Of a stretch of DNA of 23,842 nt, positions 7,301 through 14,943 are shown one piece after another. Every line of letters begins with the position of its first letter. The stretch's first letter is position 1. A model generated the notes under the pieces. It was not told the DNA's origin, ran no database searches, and saw only the letters and a list, made by a program, of their open reading frames with translations. This stretch comes from JACMMS01 sp043758775 (GTDB taxonomy: Bacteria; Pseudomonadota; Gammaproteobacteria; Burkholderiales; Methylophilaceae), in contig JAYVMU010000064.1 in assembly GCA_043758775.1 (NCBI GenBank), positions 1 to 23,842 on the forward strand, read 5' to 3'. Position numbers and translations under genes: made by a program.

Positions 7301-8347
7301 ATGGAAAAAGCAGCAGCCATGCGAAATCTTTTAATTACGTTTTTGTTCTGTGGTTTAGCCACTCTGGCGTTTGCCGAGTCGGGGGTCGAACCTGGTCCAG
7401 AACTTACCTATAAGTTAAAAGTCTCTGTGGTAAAAGTGCATATCGCAACCAAAAAAGGTGGGCATGGCGTAGGTACCGGTGTCGTAGTTGGTAAGGATTT
7501 AGTCGCCACTAATTGCCATGTCCTGGCTAACGCAGCAGGAATAAGTATCACCAAGTTTGGCAACAGTTATGCCCCTATTAGTTTAAAAGCCGATTGGAAG
7601 CACGATGTATGTATTTTAACGTTGCAGTATTTAGAGATTAATCCTGTTGAGCTTGGCGATAGCGAAACACTAAAATACGAGCAAGATATTTTCGCTATAG
7701 GTTTTCCCGGCGACTCTTACAAACCACTCATTACCTACGGCAAAGTCAAAGCGCTATACCCATTAGATGACAGCCATATTATCCGAACTGACGACTCTTT
7801 TATTATGGGTGCGAGCGGTAGTCCAGTATTTGATAGCGATGGCAAACTAGTTGCACTTAGCACTTTCAAGAGCCCTGGACGTGACGCCTATTTTTATAAT
7901 ATTCCAGTGAAGTGGATTAAATCACTGCTAGAGTCGCCAGACACAACAAACTCTGCTGAGACCACTATTTCCCCTTTTTGGGATACTGCAGAAGATGATT
8001 ATCCATTTTTTATGCGCGTAGTTTTACCCTTGCAAAACAAGGCTTGGACAGATTTAGCACACATCGCCCAGCTATGGCTAACCGCCCAACCTAATAGCGC
8101 AGAAGCTTATTACTACTCAGGCCTAGCTGCCGAAAAAACTGGTAATTTTATTGACGCCAAGAAGTGCTATAGAAAAGCACTCGCACTGGAGCCACAACAC
8201 ACGGCGTCGATATTTGAGTTGGGATTAATAGCGAACCGCGAAGGCAATCAGGTAGAAGTCGAAAAAACACATACTATGCTTAAAACAATCAACACAGATT
8301 TAGATGATAACTTTACTGAAGCACTGAAAGCAGCCGTTAATCAATAA
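7301..8347 (+). CDS. Secreted trypsin-like serine protease with C-terminal TPRs
   Basis: 348 residues. After a signal peptide (cleavage probably at AFA-ES, near residue 26) comes a chymotrypsin-fold protease domain with all three catalytic residues: His73 in ATNCHVL, Asp102 in WKHDVCIL and Ser172 in MGASGSPVF. The C-terminal third (about residues 245-325) contains two tetratricopeptide-like repeats (SAEAYYYSGLAAEKTGNFIDAKKCYRKAL and the following helices). An HtrA-like PDZ is absent. The in-frame ATG at 7319 gives a more canonical signal peptide (MRNLLITFLFCGLATLAFA) and is a plausible alternative start; neither has a strong ribosome site. The protein should act in the periplasm or be exported. 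The substrate is unknown. Its stop codon overlaps the convergent zinc-ribbon gene by 7 bp. Confidence 0.82.
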   Translation: MEKAAAMRNLLITFLFCGLATLAFAESGVEPGPELTYKLKVSVVKVHIATKKGGHGVGTGVVVGKDLVATNCHVLANAAGISITKFGNSYAPISLKADWKHDVCILTLQYLEINPVELGDSETLKYEQDIFAIGFPGDSYKPLITYGKVKALYPLDDSHIIRTDDSFIMGASGSPVFDSDGKLVALSTFKSPGRDAYFYNIPVKWIKSLLESPDTTNSAETTISPFWDTAEDDYPFFMRVVLPLQNKAWTDLAHIAQLWLTAQPNSAEAYYYSGLAAEKTGNFIDAKKCYRKALALEPQHTASIFELGLIANREGNQVEVEKTHTMLKTINTDLDDNFTEALKAAVNQ

Positions 8348-8559
8348 TCACTGCTTCTACCAGTAGAATAGCCTTGCGGAATATCATTCTGTAATTCGCC
8401 ACATTCACTACAGAGGTGGTCATGCATAGTGGGACTTAATACGAGATTACTACTACCACAAAACTTGCATACACTGGAATGTATATCAGGTGACTTGTGA
8501 TGCGTCTCGTGGTGTTCAGTGGCTACTTTATTACTACCTAAACCGTATTTATTATCCAT
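8341..8559 (-). CDS. Small zinc-ribbon protein
   Basis: 72 residues. Two Cys-x-x-Cys knuckles, CKFC (about residues 31-34) and CSEC (about residues 51-54), are spaced like a zinc ribbon. The N-terminal third is His-rich (HHETHHKS), which could add metal affinity. No named family was recognised. There is no signal peptide, so it should be cytoplasmic. It runs tail-to-tail into the protease gene with a 7-bp overlap of stop regions. A real gene is supported by the conserved-looking double CxxC and a full-length frame, but its function cannot be read from sequence. Confidence 0.65.
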   Translation of the reverse strand: MDNKYGLGSNKVATEHHETHHKSPDIHSSVCKFCGSSNLVLSPTMHDHLCSECGELQNDIPQGYSTGRSSDY

Positions 8560-8684
8560 GGTCGCACTCCATCAACAACAAATTCTATGAACAAAATTTA
8601 CTCGCTTTTTGTGACACTAGCAAGTGCTTTTAAGTACGTGAATTTCTAACAATTAACGCGTTTTTCCTGAACTAGATTGAAATG

Positions 8685-9056
8685 CTATTTAGCCAGATTA
8701 GTTTGCGCTTTACAGCTAGTGTAATTCACTTTTTCACCATCCGTCAAAGTCGCACTGTCTGCGCTGGGCGTAAACACGGCAGTTCCATTTGTGAAACGAC
8801 CGTCTGCCTGCTTAGGCAAATCCACTTCATGATCTGGGTAAATAATCCATGCATCATTGCCATTATTGAGCATGCGCACATAAAACTGTGCATTGCTATC
8901 ACATAAATACGCTACCGAACCAACTGGTGTACGCGGTAATTCACGGGCTTTTCCATTAAATATATCGCCGCTTAAGAAACGGCTGGTGCTACAAGCATTT
9001 AATAGCAACGCAGTAAAAATACCCAATAGACTCATTTTTAAAAATCGCTTAGTCAT
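8685..9056 (-). CDS. Lipoprotein with MliC-like lysozyme-inhibitor domain
   Basis: 123 residues. The signal sequence ends in a lipobox, Leu-Leu-Asn-Ala-Cys, giving a lipoprotein with Cys22 as the acylated residue. The mature part follows the MliC/PliC pattern: an opening strand VAYLCDSNAQFYVRM, a central ...VDLPKQADGRFTNGTAVF, then SATLTDGEKVNYTSCKA, with two cysteines (in YLCD and TSC) positioned for the conserved disulfide. MliC proteins inhibit C-type lysozyme from the outer-membrane periplasmic face. Similarity is at the pattern level, so the assignment is probable rather than certain. The start at 9056 and an internal ATG seven codons in are both possible. Confidence 0.72.
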   Translation of the reverse strand: MTKRFLKMSLLGIFTALLLNACSTSRFLSGDIFNGKARELPRTPVGSVAYLCDSNAQFYVRMLNNGNDAWIIYPDHEVDLPKQADGRFTNGTAVFTPSADSATLTDGEKVNYTSCKAQTNLAK

Positions 9057-9116
9057 GCTTTTTTATACTTTCTTCTTTATCTGTTAGCCCACATTCAAAA
9101 TTAATGCTAAAAATTA

Positions 9117-9157
9117 AACCTCTATTGACTTAACCATTAACTAATATAATAGAGGTT
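9117..9157. promoter_or_regulatory. Inverted repeat over the likely promoter of the cupin gene
   Basis: Perfect 9-bp arms AACCTCTAT (9117-9125) and ATAGAGGTT (9149-9157) enclose TTGACT (9125-9130) and TATAAT (9145-9150). The two hexamers match promoter consensus, but the 14-bp spacer is short. The arms overlap both hexamers, as an operator would. Functional role inferred. Confidence 0.4.
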
Positions 9158-9195
9158 AAATCAGATACTTTTACGAATCAAGTTTAAATTTAACC
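9154..9195. repeat. Second inverted repeat sharing an arm with the cupin promoter palindrome
   Basis: GGTTAAAT (9154-9161) and ATTTAACC (9188-9195) are perfect 8-bp arms with a 26-bp spacer. The left arm reuses the right arm of the upstream repeat, so the two pairings are mutually exclusive. The right arm sits directly before the cupin ribosome site (AAAGGAAAAA). Confidence 0.35.
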
Positions 9196-9207
9196 CAAAG
9201 GAAAAAC

Positions 9208-9534
9208 ATGAGCAGCATTATTATTGAACACAAGCCATCAAAAAATCGTTTAGAAACTCTAGGCATAACAAAATGGGCGACTTGGCAAAAAGAAGTTTCT
9301 GTTTTCCCGTGGGTTTTTCCTGAGCAAGAAATCGCTTATATTTTAGAAGGTGAATGCATCATCACACCAGAGAATGGTGTCGCTGTGAAATTTGGCAAAG
9401 GCGATTTAGTGACTTTTCCAGCAGGCATGAAAGCATCATGGGAAGTAAAAAAGCCACTGCATAAACACTACAAGCTAGATGGTAACGCGCTAACTCAAAT
9501 GTGGCTACGCCTTAAACTCAAACTAAAAATGTAA
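9208..9534 (+). CDS. Small cupin-domain protein (Cupin_3/DUF861-like)
   Basis: 108 residues, one cupin barrel. Recognisable elements are FPEQEIAYILEGECIITPENG, then VKFGKGDLVTFPAGMKASWEV, the usual 'eG...G.f..GDlv.fPaG' pattern of DUF861 cupins. The first-motif histidines are mostly absent, so the metal site may be altered. The substrate is unknown. AAAGGAAA six bases before ATG is a good ribosome site, and two overlapping inverted repeats lie just upstream. It is monocistronic and followed by a gap without genes. Confidence 0.8.
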   Translation: MSSIIIEHKPSKNRLETLGITKWATWQKEVSVFPWVFPEQEIAYILEGECIITPENGVAVKFGKGDLVTFPAGMKASWEVKKPLHKHYKLDGNALTQMWLRLKLKLKM

Positions 9535-9546
9535 TTGATAAACAAC

Positions 9547-9582
9547 GTGGGGTGCGCCTAATCTATATCAGCAGAACCCCAC
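9547..9582 (+). other. Wide stem-loop after the cupin gene
   Basis: Perfect 7-bp arms GTGGGGT (9547-9553) and ACCCCAC (9576-9582), with a 22-base loop, begin 12 bp after the cupin stop. The GC-rich stem could stop or protect the transcript, but no T-run follows. The rest of 9583-9750 shows no gene or clear signal. Confidence 0.35.
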
Positions 9583-9750
9583 TAGGTCAAGGGCGACTCA
9601 TCGGTTTGAACAGTGTCTTTTTACAGAACCATATCCAAACTTACTACCTTATTCACAGCACACCACAATTGTACAGCATGCTTAAATTTTACACAGCTTA
9701 AGCCTTTTAAAAAGACGGGTTTTAAGTACTATGGACGAGCCTTTTGATTT

Positions 9751-9769
9751 TTAGGATTTTTCATCCTAA
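9751..9769 (-). terminator. Stem-loop just after apeB
   Basis: A 7-bp stem TTAGGAT/ATCCTAA with a 5-base loop lies 5 bp beyond the apeB stop on the - strand. It is A-rich rather than T-rich on the 3' side, so it is a poor intrinsic terminator; 3'-end stabilisation is an alternative. Confidence 0.35.
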
Positions 9770-9774
9770 CATGG

Positions 9775-11091
9775 CTAACTTGCGTACATGGCTTGTAATA
9801 CTTTAATCATGTAATCATGGTCTAATGAGCCTGCACTCTCACGCAAACTGTGCATCGCCCACATCGGAGAACCCACATCTACACTGGCAATCCCTAAATT
9901 TGAAGCTACTATTGGACCAATAGTGCTACAACAGCCCAAGTCAGTACGATGCGCATACTGCTGATAAGGCACACCTGCTTTCAGACACAAATTGATGAAT
10001 CGCGCCGCAGTATCCGCACCAGTGCTGTAACGATGATTAGCGTTCGTTTTAATCACGGGGCCTGCATTCACCATCACGCGATGGCATGGCTCATAAGCCC
10101 CAGGAAAGTTAGGATGATAAGCATGCGCCATATCGGCACTAATAAAGAAACTCTGCGCAACAACCTGTTGGCGCGCTTCTTCACTCATGCCTAGGTTTGC
10201 AGTCAAACGTTGCACAATATCTGCTAAAAAACTGCCACCTGCACCAGTTGCGCTTTCACTACCCACTTCTTCATGGTCAAACAAGGCGCACACACAAGTG
10301 CTATCAGTATTCTCTGTAGCCAATAAAGCGGTAAGCGCAGCATGACACGAAGCCAAATTATCCAACTGGCTATCTGCGATAAACTCATCATGTGTGCCCC
10401 AAAATACGCCCTTTTGCGTATCAAATACATTGAGCTCCCACGTTAAGATATCAGCGGCATTCACCTTTAAATGCTCTGCCAAGGTATGCAAAAACTGCTG
10501 CTCAGCCCCAACTGACCCTTCAATCGTATTTTCAATTAACCCGAAAATTAACGGTAATTCTGTTTGTTTGTTCAGCTTTAAACCTTGTTCATTCACCTCG
10601 CGATTCATATGAATCGCCAAATTAGGTAAACGTAACATCGGTTTATCAAATTTAATTAAGTGCGTGCTGAAGCCATCGGCTGTGCGTACATTCACGCGCC
10701 CGGCTAAACTTAAATCTCTATCGGTAAAGGTTGCAAGTATTGGCCCGCCATAGACTTCCACTCCTAGCCGCATCATACCATCCGCTGCGTGCGCCGCTTT
10801 TGGCTTTAATCGTAAACCTGGCGAATCAGTATGCGCTCCGACAATACGCATACCAGTTTTAGTCATATCATTTTTACCAATTACAAATGCAATAATAGAC
10901 GAACCACCGCGCACCACATAGTAACGCCCACCCGCATTAATCTGCCAAGGCTTTGCCTCGTGTAATTGTGTATAACCTGCGGCAAGCAGAAGTTGCTCAA
11001 CTTTATTCACGGCATGCCACGGACTGGGGCTGGCATCTATAAAGTTGAGTAAATTTTGCGCTTGTGCTTTAACTGAAGATGAAATTGGCAT
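9775..11091 (-). CDS. apeB: M18 family aminopeptidase (aspartyl aminopeptidase type)
   Basis: 438 residues, typical of bacterial M18 enzymes. These are dinuclear zinc aminopeptidases that remove N-terminal acidic residues from peptides in the cytosol. Metal and catalytic motifs appear in order: HTDSPGLRLKP (first metal His and neighbouring Asp), FIADSQLDNLA, LFDHEEVGSESATGAGG (Glu-Glu pair: general base and metal ligand), FFISADMAHAYHPN, VIKTNANHRYSTG and YAHRTDLGCCSTIGPI with the C-terminal DVGSPMWAMHSLRE carrying the last metal His. The gene is intact and stands alone, with a divergent neighbour upstream. Confidence 0.95.
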   Translation of the reverse strand: MPISSSVKAQAQNLLNFIDASPSPWHAVNKVEQLLLAAGYTQLHEAKPWQINAGGRYYVVRGGSSIIAFVIGKNDMTKTGMRIVGAHTDSPGLRLKPKAAHAADGMMRLGVEVYGGPILATFTDRDLSLAGRVNVRTADGFSTHLIKFDKPMLRLPNLAIHMNREVNEQGLKLNKQTELPLIFGLIENTIEGSVGAEQQFLHTLAEHLKVNAADILTWELNVFDTQKGVFWGTHDEFIADSQLDNLASCHAALTALLATENTDSTCVCALFDHEEVGSESATGAGGSFLADIVQRLTANLGMSEEARQQVVAQSFFISADMAHAYHPNFPGAYEPCHRVMVNAGPVIKTNANHRYSTGADTAARFINLCLKAGVPYQQYAHRTDLGCCSTIGPIVASNLGIASVDVGSPMWAMHSLRESAGSLDHDYMIKVLQAMYAS

Positions 11092-11165
11092 GCTGAATCT
11101 TTATGAAATTAAATTGTTAGGCTTGATAAATTCAATCATACGCAATAGCACGACGAACATCTAGC

Positions 11166-11181
11166 AGGCTAGGCTTAGCCT
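11166..11181. other. Stem-loop in the apeB/DUF6445-like divergent promoter region
   Basis: A perfect 6-bp stem AGGCTA/TAGCCT with a GGCT loop lies 75 bp upstream of apeB and 110 bp upstream of the rightward gene. It could be an operator. A TATACT at 11230-11235 is a good -10 element for the rightward gene, but I see no convincing -35 partner. Confidence 0.3.
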
Positions 11182-11290
11182 TAAACATGCAATAAACAAG
11201 GTATTGAGCTTATTTGTAGCTTTTTTTGATATACTTTTATTAAGGCCTAGGCAAAACACTACTTAAATCCCACCGTGATAAGTTAAAAAT

Positions 11291-11965
11291 ATGAATTTAT
11301 ATCCAGTCACTGTAATTGATAATTTTTATGATGATCCTCATGCGATTAGAAAGTTTGCACTAGCGCAAAAATATCAGTTTTTACACGAAAGAAAGGATAT
11401 GAAATATGTATATCCTGGTTCTAGAACCAGAGATTTATATGACTTGGATACTAAATTACATGAGAAAATCTGTAAAAAATTAATGTCTGTATTCCATATT
11501 CACGAACATGATTTGATGCGTTGGGCAATTTCTACCAGCTTTCAAAGTGTGACGGAAGACTATGGAAGAGGTGTTATTCACACAGACACTAGTACCATAT
11601 TTGCTGGTGTGCTTTATTTAACCCCTAATGCACCGCTAAACTCTGGCACCTCTTTATATAAAAAAAGTGCAACATTTGATGCTAAAAAATATCAAAAAGC
11701 TTTAGAGCGAAATGATGATAGCTTTAGAGCTGGTGAAAAAATATTATCAACCGATTATCACAGTATGTTTGATGAAATGGTAAGAGTGAATAATGTGTAC
11801 AACACACTGATTATTTACGAGGGTGATATGCTTCATGCTGCCAATGAGTTTTTTGGCAAAACATTAAAAGACTCTCGACTAACACAAGTGTTTTTTATTA
11901 ATAAAATTGATGCAAATAAAGCCAGTTCATTCCCCCTGAATAGAGTAAAAGACATCAAAGTTTAG
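11291..11965 (+). CDS. DUF6445-like protein, putative 2-oxoglutarate/Fe(II) oxygenase fold
   Basis: 224 residues. The layout suggests the double-stranded beta-helix of Fe(II)/2OG dioxygenases. His97 and Asp99 are in VIHTDTSTIFAGVLYLTP, a distal His182 in YEGDMLHAANEFFG, and an arginine (Arg196) 14 residues later in DSRLTQVFFIN. This HxD...H...R set would bind iron and the 2-oxoglutarate carboxylate. The opening VTVIDNFYDDPHAIRKFAL is typical of DUF6445 proteins, often found near flavin-dependent tryptophan halogenase-like genes. No such partner is present here. The substrate is unknown; a hydroxylase role is inference from residue spacing. Confidence 0.6.
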   Translation: MNLYPVTVIDNFYDDPHAIRKFALAQKYQFLHERKDMKYVYPGSRTRDLYDLDTKLHEKICKKLMSVFHIHEHDLMRWAISTSFQSVTEDYGRGVIHTDTSTIFAGVLYLTPNAPLNSGTSLYKKSATFDAKKYQKALERNDDSFRAGEKILSTDYHSMFDEMVRVNNVYNTLIIYEGDMLHAANEFFGKTLKDSRLTQVFFINKIDANKASSFPLNRVKDIKV

Positions 11966-12088
11966 TCCGTAACAGCAGCGTTCTTCAAATTATCCACATA
12001 TTGATTTGCTCGCCAGTTACAATTGAAGTTGCGTATACTTTAAAAGCTAATTAACTTCTAAGCAATCGTCAAGATTAGGAAAAGTCTT

Positions 12089-13617
12089 ATGTCCCGCCCA
12101 GTTGCTGCCTTGGCTGGTATTTCAGTTGTCATGATGCTCATCGCTTTCGATCAGACGGTAGTGGGCACCGCATTACCTAGAATGGTGGCCGAGCTAAAAG
12201 GTTTTGAACTATATTCTTTGGTCGCTGCTGCCTATCTATTTACCAACGCAATTTTTATCCCAATCACTGGACGTCTTGGTGATTTGCATGGGCGCAAGCC
12301 CTTCCTCTTGACAGCCATTGCTCTGTTTACCTTGGCATCAGCGTTATGTGGTGTGGTGCAAATAGCATGTTGCAACTGGTGCTGGCGCGTGGGCTGCAAG
12401 GCGTAGGCGGTGGCATGCTTGTGGGTTCGGCTTTTGCCTCAGTCATTGATTTATTTCCAGAAACTTTAGAAAGAGTGCGATGGCAAGTCATGCTATCAGC
12501 ATCATTCGGAATTGCATCCGCTGTTGGGCCTATTCTGGGGGGATGGATGACTGAGCATTTAGGCTGGCGCAGCGTATTCTATGTCAACCTTCCTGTTGGC
12601 TTAATTGCGTTGCCTATGGTTTGGTATTACTTGCCACATATCGTGCACTCAAAAAAAGATATCGGCAAAACCATAGACTGGCTTGGGGTGCTACTCTTAA
12701 CACTGACTATCGGCATGCTATTGGCGGCCACGGAATTAAGTGGATACTTGGGCTTTATTAGTATTACGTTCTGGAGCTTGGTGGCATTATCTATCATCTT
12801 TGCTGGTTTATTTTTGCGCCATCAACATCACACAAATGCCCCCATCATTCCGCCAATATTGTTTGCTGATAGTACAGTACGCCGTTTAGGATTACTCGCC
12901 ACACTTACTGGTCTGATTATGTTCGTACTGCTTTTCTATGCTCCTCTTTTGCTACAAGGTGGCTTCTCTTTGTCTCCAAAAGAAGCTGGCATTCTTGTTA
13001 CTCCCATCCTAGTGGGCATCACCGTGGGGAGTATCGTAAATGGGCGCTTGATTCCTCGCGTGAAATGGCCAGAACGATTGTTTTCTCGCGGCATCTTGCT
13101 GTTGACTGTCTCCATGGGCATGCTTTGCGGAGTTTCCGTAGCAACTCCGCATGAACTGCTATTGCTAATTTTTTCTTTATGCGGCCTGAGCTTAGGCTTT
13201 CAACTCCCTAATCTAACCCTGCAGATGCAGTCTGCCGTCAAAAAAGAGGATCAAGGAGCGGCATCTGCACTCATCCAGACTTTGCGTACCCTAGGTAGCA
13301 TGTTTGGTGCCAGCCTAGCAGGCTTGATGGTTAGTTTGGGTTTTAATCATGGAGCAGTATTAGCACTCACAAATAGAGGGATACACGATCCTCAAGTATG
13401 GAAATTATTCGAAAATCCACAATTGCTAGTCCGTGGGGCAGATCAGGCAATGCTCATTAATTTAGGCTTACGTCAGGGTTTCGATGGCGTTAATTTATTG
13501 GAGCAAGCACGCGCCGGTCTAGTCAGTGGCGTCCATCAAGCTTTTTTGGGTTGTTTACTATTAGCACTAATAAGTTATTTCATCAGCCGTCGATTGCCAC
13601 CTTTTCTAAAAGGCTGA
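12089..13617 (+). pseudogene. DHA2 (EmrB/QacA) multidrug MFS transporter, frameshifted
   Basis: The gene is broken into two frames. The first covers 12089-12406 and the second is open across 12346-13617. The upstream part has TM1, DQTVVGTALPRMVAEL and motif A GRLGDLHGRKPF. Around 12360-12362 the frame leaves the homology: the first frame continues as nonsense while the second continues with NSMLQLVLARGLQGVGGGML, the next conserved segment. Adding one A to the AAA run at 12360-12362 restores LCGVVQNSMLQLVLARG and a single 510-codon protein of normal 14-TM DHA2 size. The remainder is undamaged, including VGPILGGWMTEHLGWRSVFYVNLPVG (motif C region). A recent mutation, a phase-variable A tract or a sequencing error are all possible. 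The intact protein would export drugs by proton antiport. A TATACT -10 element lies at 12034-12039. Confidence 0.85.
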
Positions 13618-13801
13618 GCAGACTTGCTGTTTTATCCAAAACTCAGAAGTAACTCCTACCCAAAAACTCGTGGTGTATTAGGCATTGCTAATGTTTATTA
13701 TGTATACAAATGTTAACAATACTGTAATAAATCATTAACAAGTTCATGTTTTAATTTATATATTAAATATTGTAGCTAACAAACTACATCGTTTAAATAC
13801 T

Positions 13802-13822
13802 GCTTCTTTCAAAAAAAGAAGC
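13802..13822 (+). promoter_or_regulatory. 5'-leader hairpin 1 of the small secreted protein gene
   Basis: A perfect 8-bp stem GCTTCTTT/AAAGAAGC with loop CAAAA. It lies 44 bp before the start codon and is the first of two consecutive hairpins with the same loop. Confidence 0.5.
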
Positions 13823-13833
13823 TCATATTACCA

Positions 13834-13848
13834 TCTGCCAAAAGCAGA
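13834..13848 (+). promoter_or_regulatory. 5'-leader hairpin 2, adjacent to the ribosome site
   Basis: A 5-bp stem TCTGC/GCAGA with loop CAAAA, ending four bases before the AAGGAG ribosome site at about 13853-13858. It could stabilise the mRNA or influence ribosome access. Confidence 0.45.
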
Positions 13849-13865
13849 ATTTAAGGAGTTTTACC

Positions 13866-14135
13866 ATGCGTAATACAATAAAAATAAGTTTAGTTTTAAG
13901 TCTGTTATTAGGTACTACATTAGCAAATGCTGATGAAGCAATTAACAGTGTAGTTGCAAGAATGGGCGCACCAGATTCAGTGAAATCTATTCGTTCATTG
14001 CACGACAGCAACAATACGTTGCTTACATTGTGGACATACAAAGGCCTAAATGGCGCGCCCGATGTATTCGTGATCAACGATGGCGCATCATTCAAAGCCA
14101 TTGCCGTTCAAGGCAAAACGCTCGTTTCTAATTAA
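13866..14135 (+). CDS. Small secreted (periplasmic) protein, 89 residues
   Basis: The signal peptide is clear: MRNTIKISLVLSLLLGTTLANA, with cleavage before DEAIN. The mature part of about 67 residues has the pattern INSVVARMGAPDSVKSIRS...LLTLWTYKGLNGAPDVFVINDG. The 'G.PdsV' and 'tlWtYkgl..apdvfvI' pattern recalls small outer-membrane-associated OmlA/SmpA-like folds, but I cannot assign a family. The ribosome site AAGGAG is seven bases before the ATG. Two short hairpins with identical CAAAA loops precede it, and a GC-rich hairpin follows the stop. The gene looks well expressed and monocistronic. Confidence 0.72.
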   Translation: MRNTIKISLVLSLLLGTTLANADEAINSVVARMGAPDSVKSIRSLHDSNNTLLTLWTYKGLNGAPDVFVINDGASFKAIAVQGKTLVSN

Positions 14136-14144
14136 ATTCACGTT

Positions 14145-14168
14145 CCCCGCTTGTAAATAAAAGCGGGG
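14145..14168 (+). terminator. GC-rich hairpin after the small secreted protein gene
   Basis: A perfect 8-bp stem CCCCGCTT/AAGCGGGG with an 8-base loop, 10 bp after the stop codon. The downstream bases are only weakly T-rich, so it may terminate inefficiently or protect the 3' end. It could also serve alkB from the other side, 77 bp away. Confidence 0.6.
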
Positions 14169-14244
14169 CAATTGAAATTTATAGCGCGAACAATCTATTT
14201 TGTCTGCCGTAATGATTGCCTGGGTAAATATATACGATAGCCCA

Positions 14245-14943
14245 TCATCCAGCCTTGCGAAAAGTAAGGTTGAAGCGTTGCCCCCCCAATAGAGGATGAA
14301 AACTTTCTTTTAGCGGCATCACGCCGTGATATCGAAGACGGTCTTCGCCTCCCCATACCACCACATCAGCATGCTGCAGAGAAACTCGCATCGTTTTATG
14401 GCTACGCTCATGTCCACCAAAGAGAAAAATGGCGGGTATGCCTAGAGAAACGGAAACGATGGGTGCGCTAAAGTCACGCTCGTTTTTGTCCTGATGCAAA
14501 GATAATCGGCTCCCTGCAAGATAGCGATTGATCAGACAGGCATCGGGCTCGAAATCAGCGAAGCCAGATGCAGCGGCGGCCTCCCGCGCCAAACGGCTAA
14601 ATGTAGATGGCATATGCGGCCAAGGCTGCCCTGTGTCCGGGTCAGTTACACTATAACGATAGCCGTGTCGATTAGACGTCCAGCCCAATTTTCCACAGTT
14701 AGTTATCGCCACCGACATGGTAAAACCGCCTGGTGTGACCATATGTCGAAACGCTGCCTCCTGCTCCATTACGTGAATACAGGCAAGTAAATCATCAACG
14801 TAAGGCATAGCAAAACCCTGAAGTACAAATGCACTAGGCCCTATTCTTTTACGCGAGCTTGTATCTTGTGGAGAAAACAAGTCTAGCGTCACCCCCTGCC
14901 AATTGAGCTCATGAATTTTCGTTTTTAATTGATCAGGCTGCAT
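14245..14943 (-). CDS. alkB: Alpha-ketoglutarate-dependent DNA dioxygenase AlkB
   Basis: 232 residues. AlkB oxidatively removes methyl groups from 1-methyladenine and 3-methylcytosine in DNA. The iron ligands are His150 and Asp152 in SLHQDKNERDF and His206 in RYHGVMPL. The 2-oxoglutarate arginines Arg223 and Arg229 lie in QRFNLTFRKAG, at exactly the spacing of the E. coli enzyme. Substrate-contact residues in LGWTSNRHGYRYS are also conserved. It overlaps the 3' end of ada by 11 bp, reproducing the ada-alkB operon, so it should be induced by alkylation damage. The gene is intact although ada upstream is frameshifted. Confidence 0.95.
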   Translation of the reverse strand: MQPDQLKTKIHELNWQGVTLDLFSPQDTSSRKRIGPSAFVLQGFAMPYVDDLLACIHVMEQEAAFRHMVTPGGFTMSVAITNCGKLGWTSNRHGYRYSVTDPDTGQPWPHMPSTFSRLAREAAAASGFADFEPDACLINRYLAGSRLSLHQDKNERDFSAPIVSVSLGIPAIFLFGGHERSHKTMRVSLQHADVVVWGGEDRLRYHGVMPLKESFHPLLGGQRFNLTFRKAG

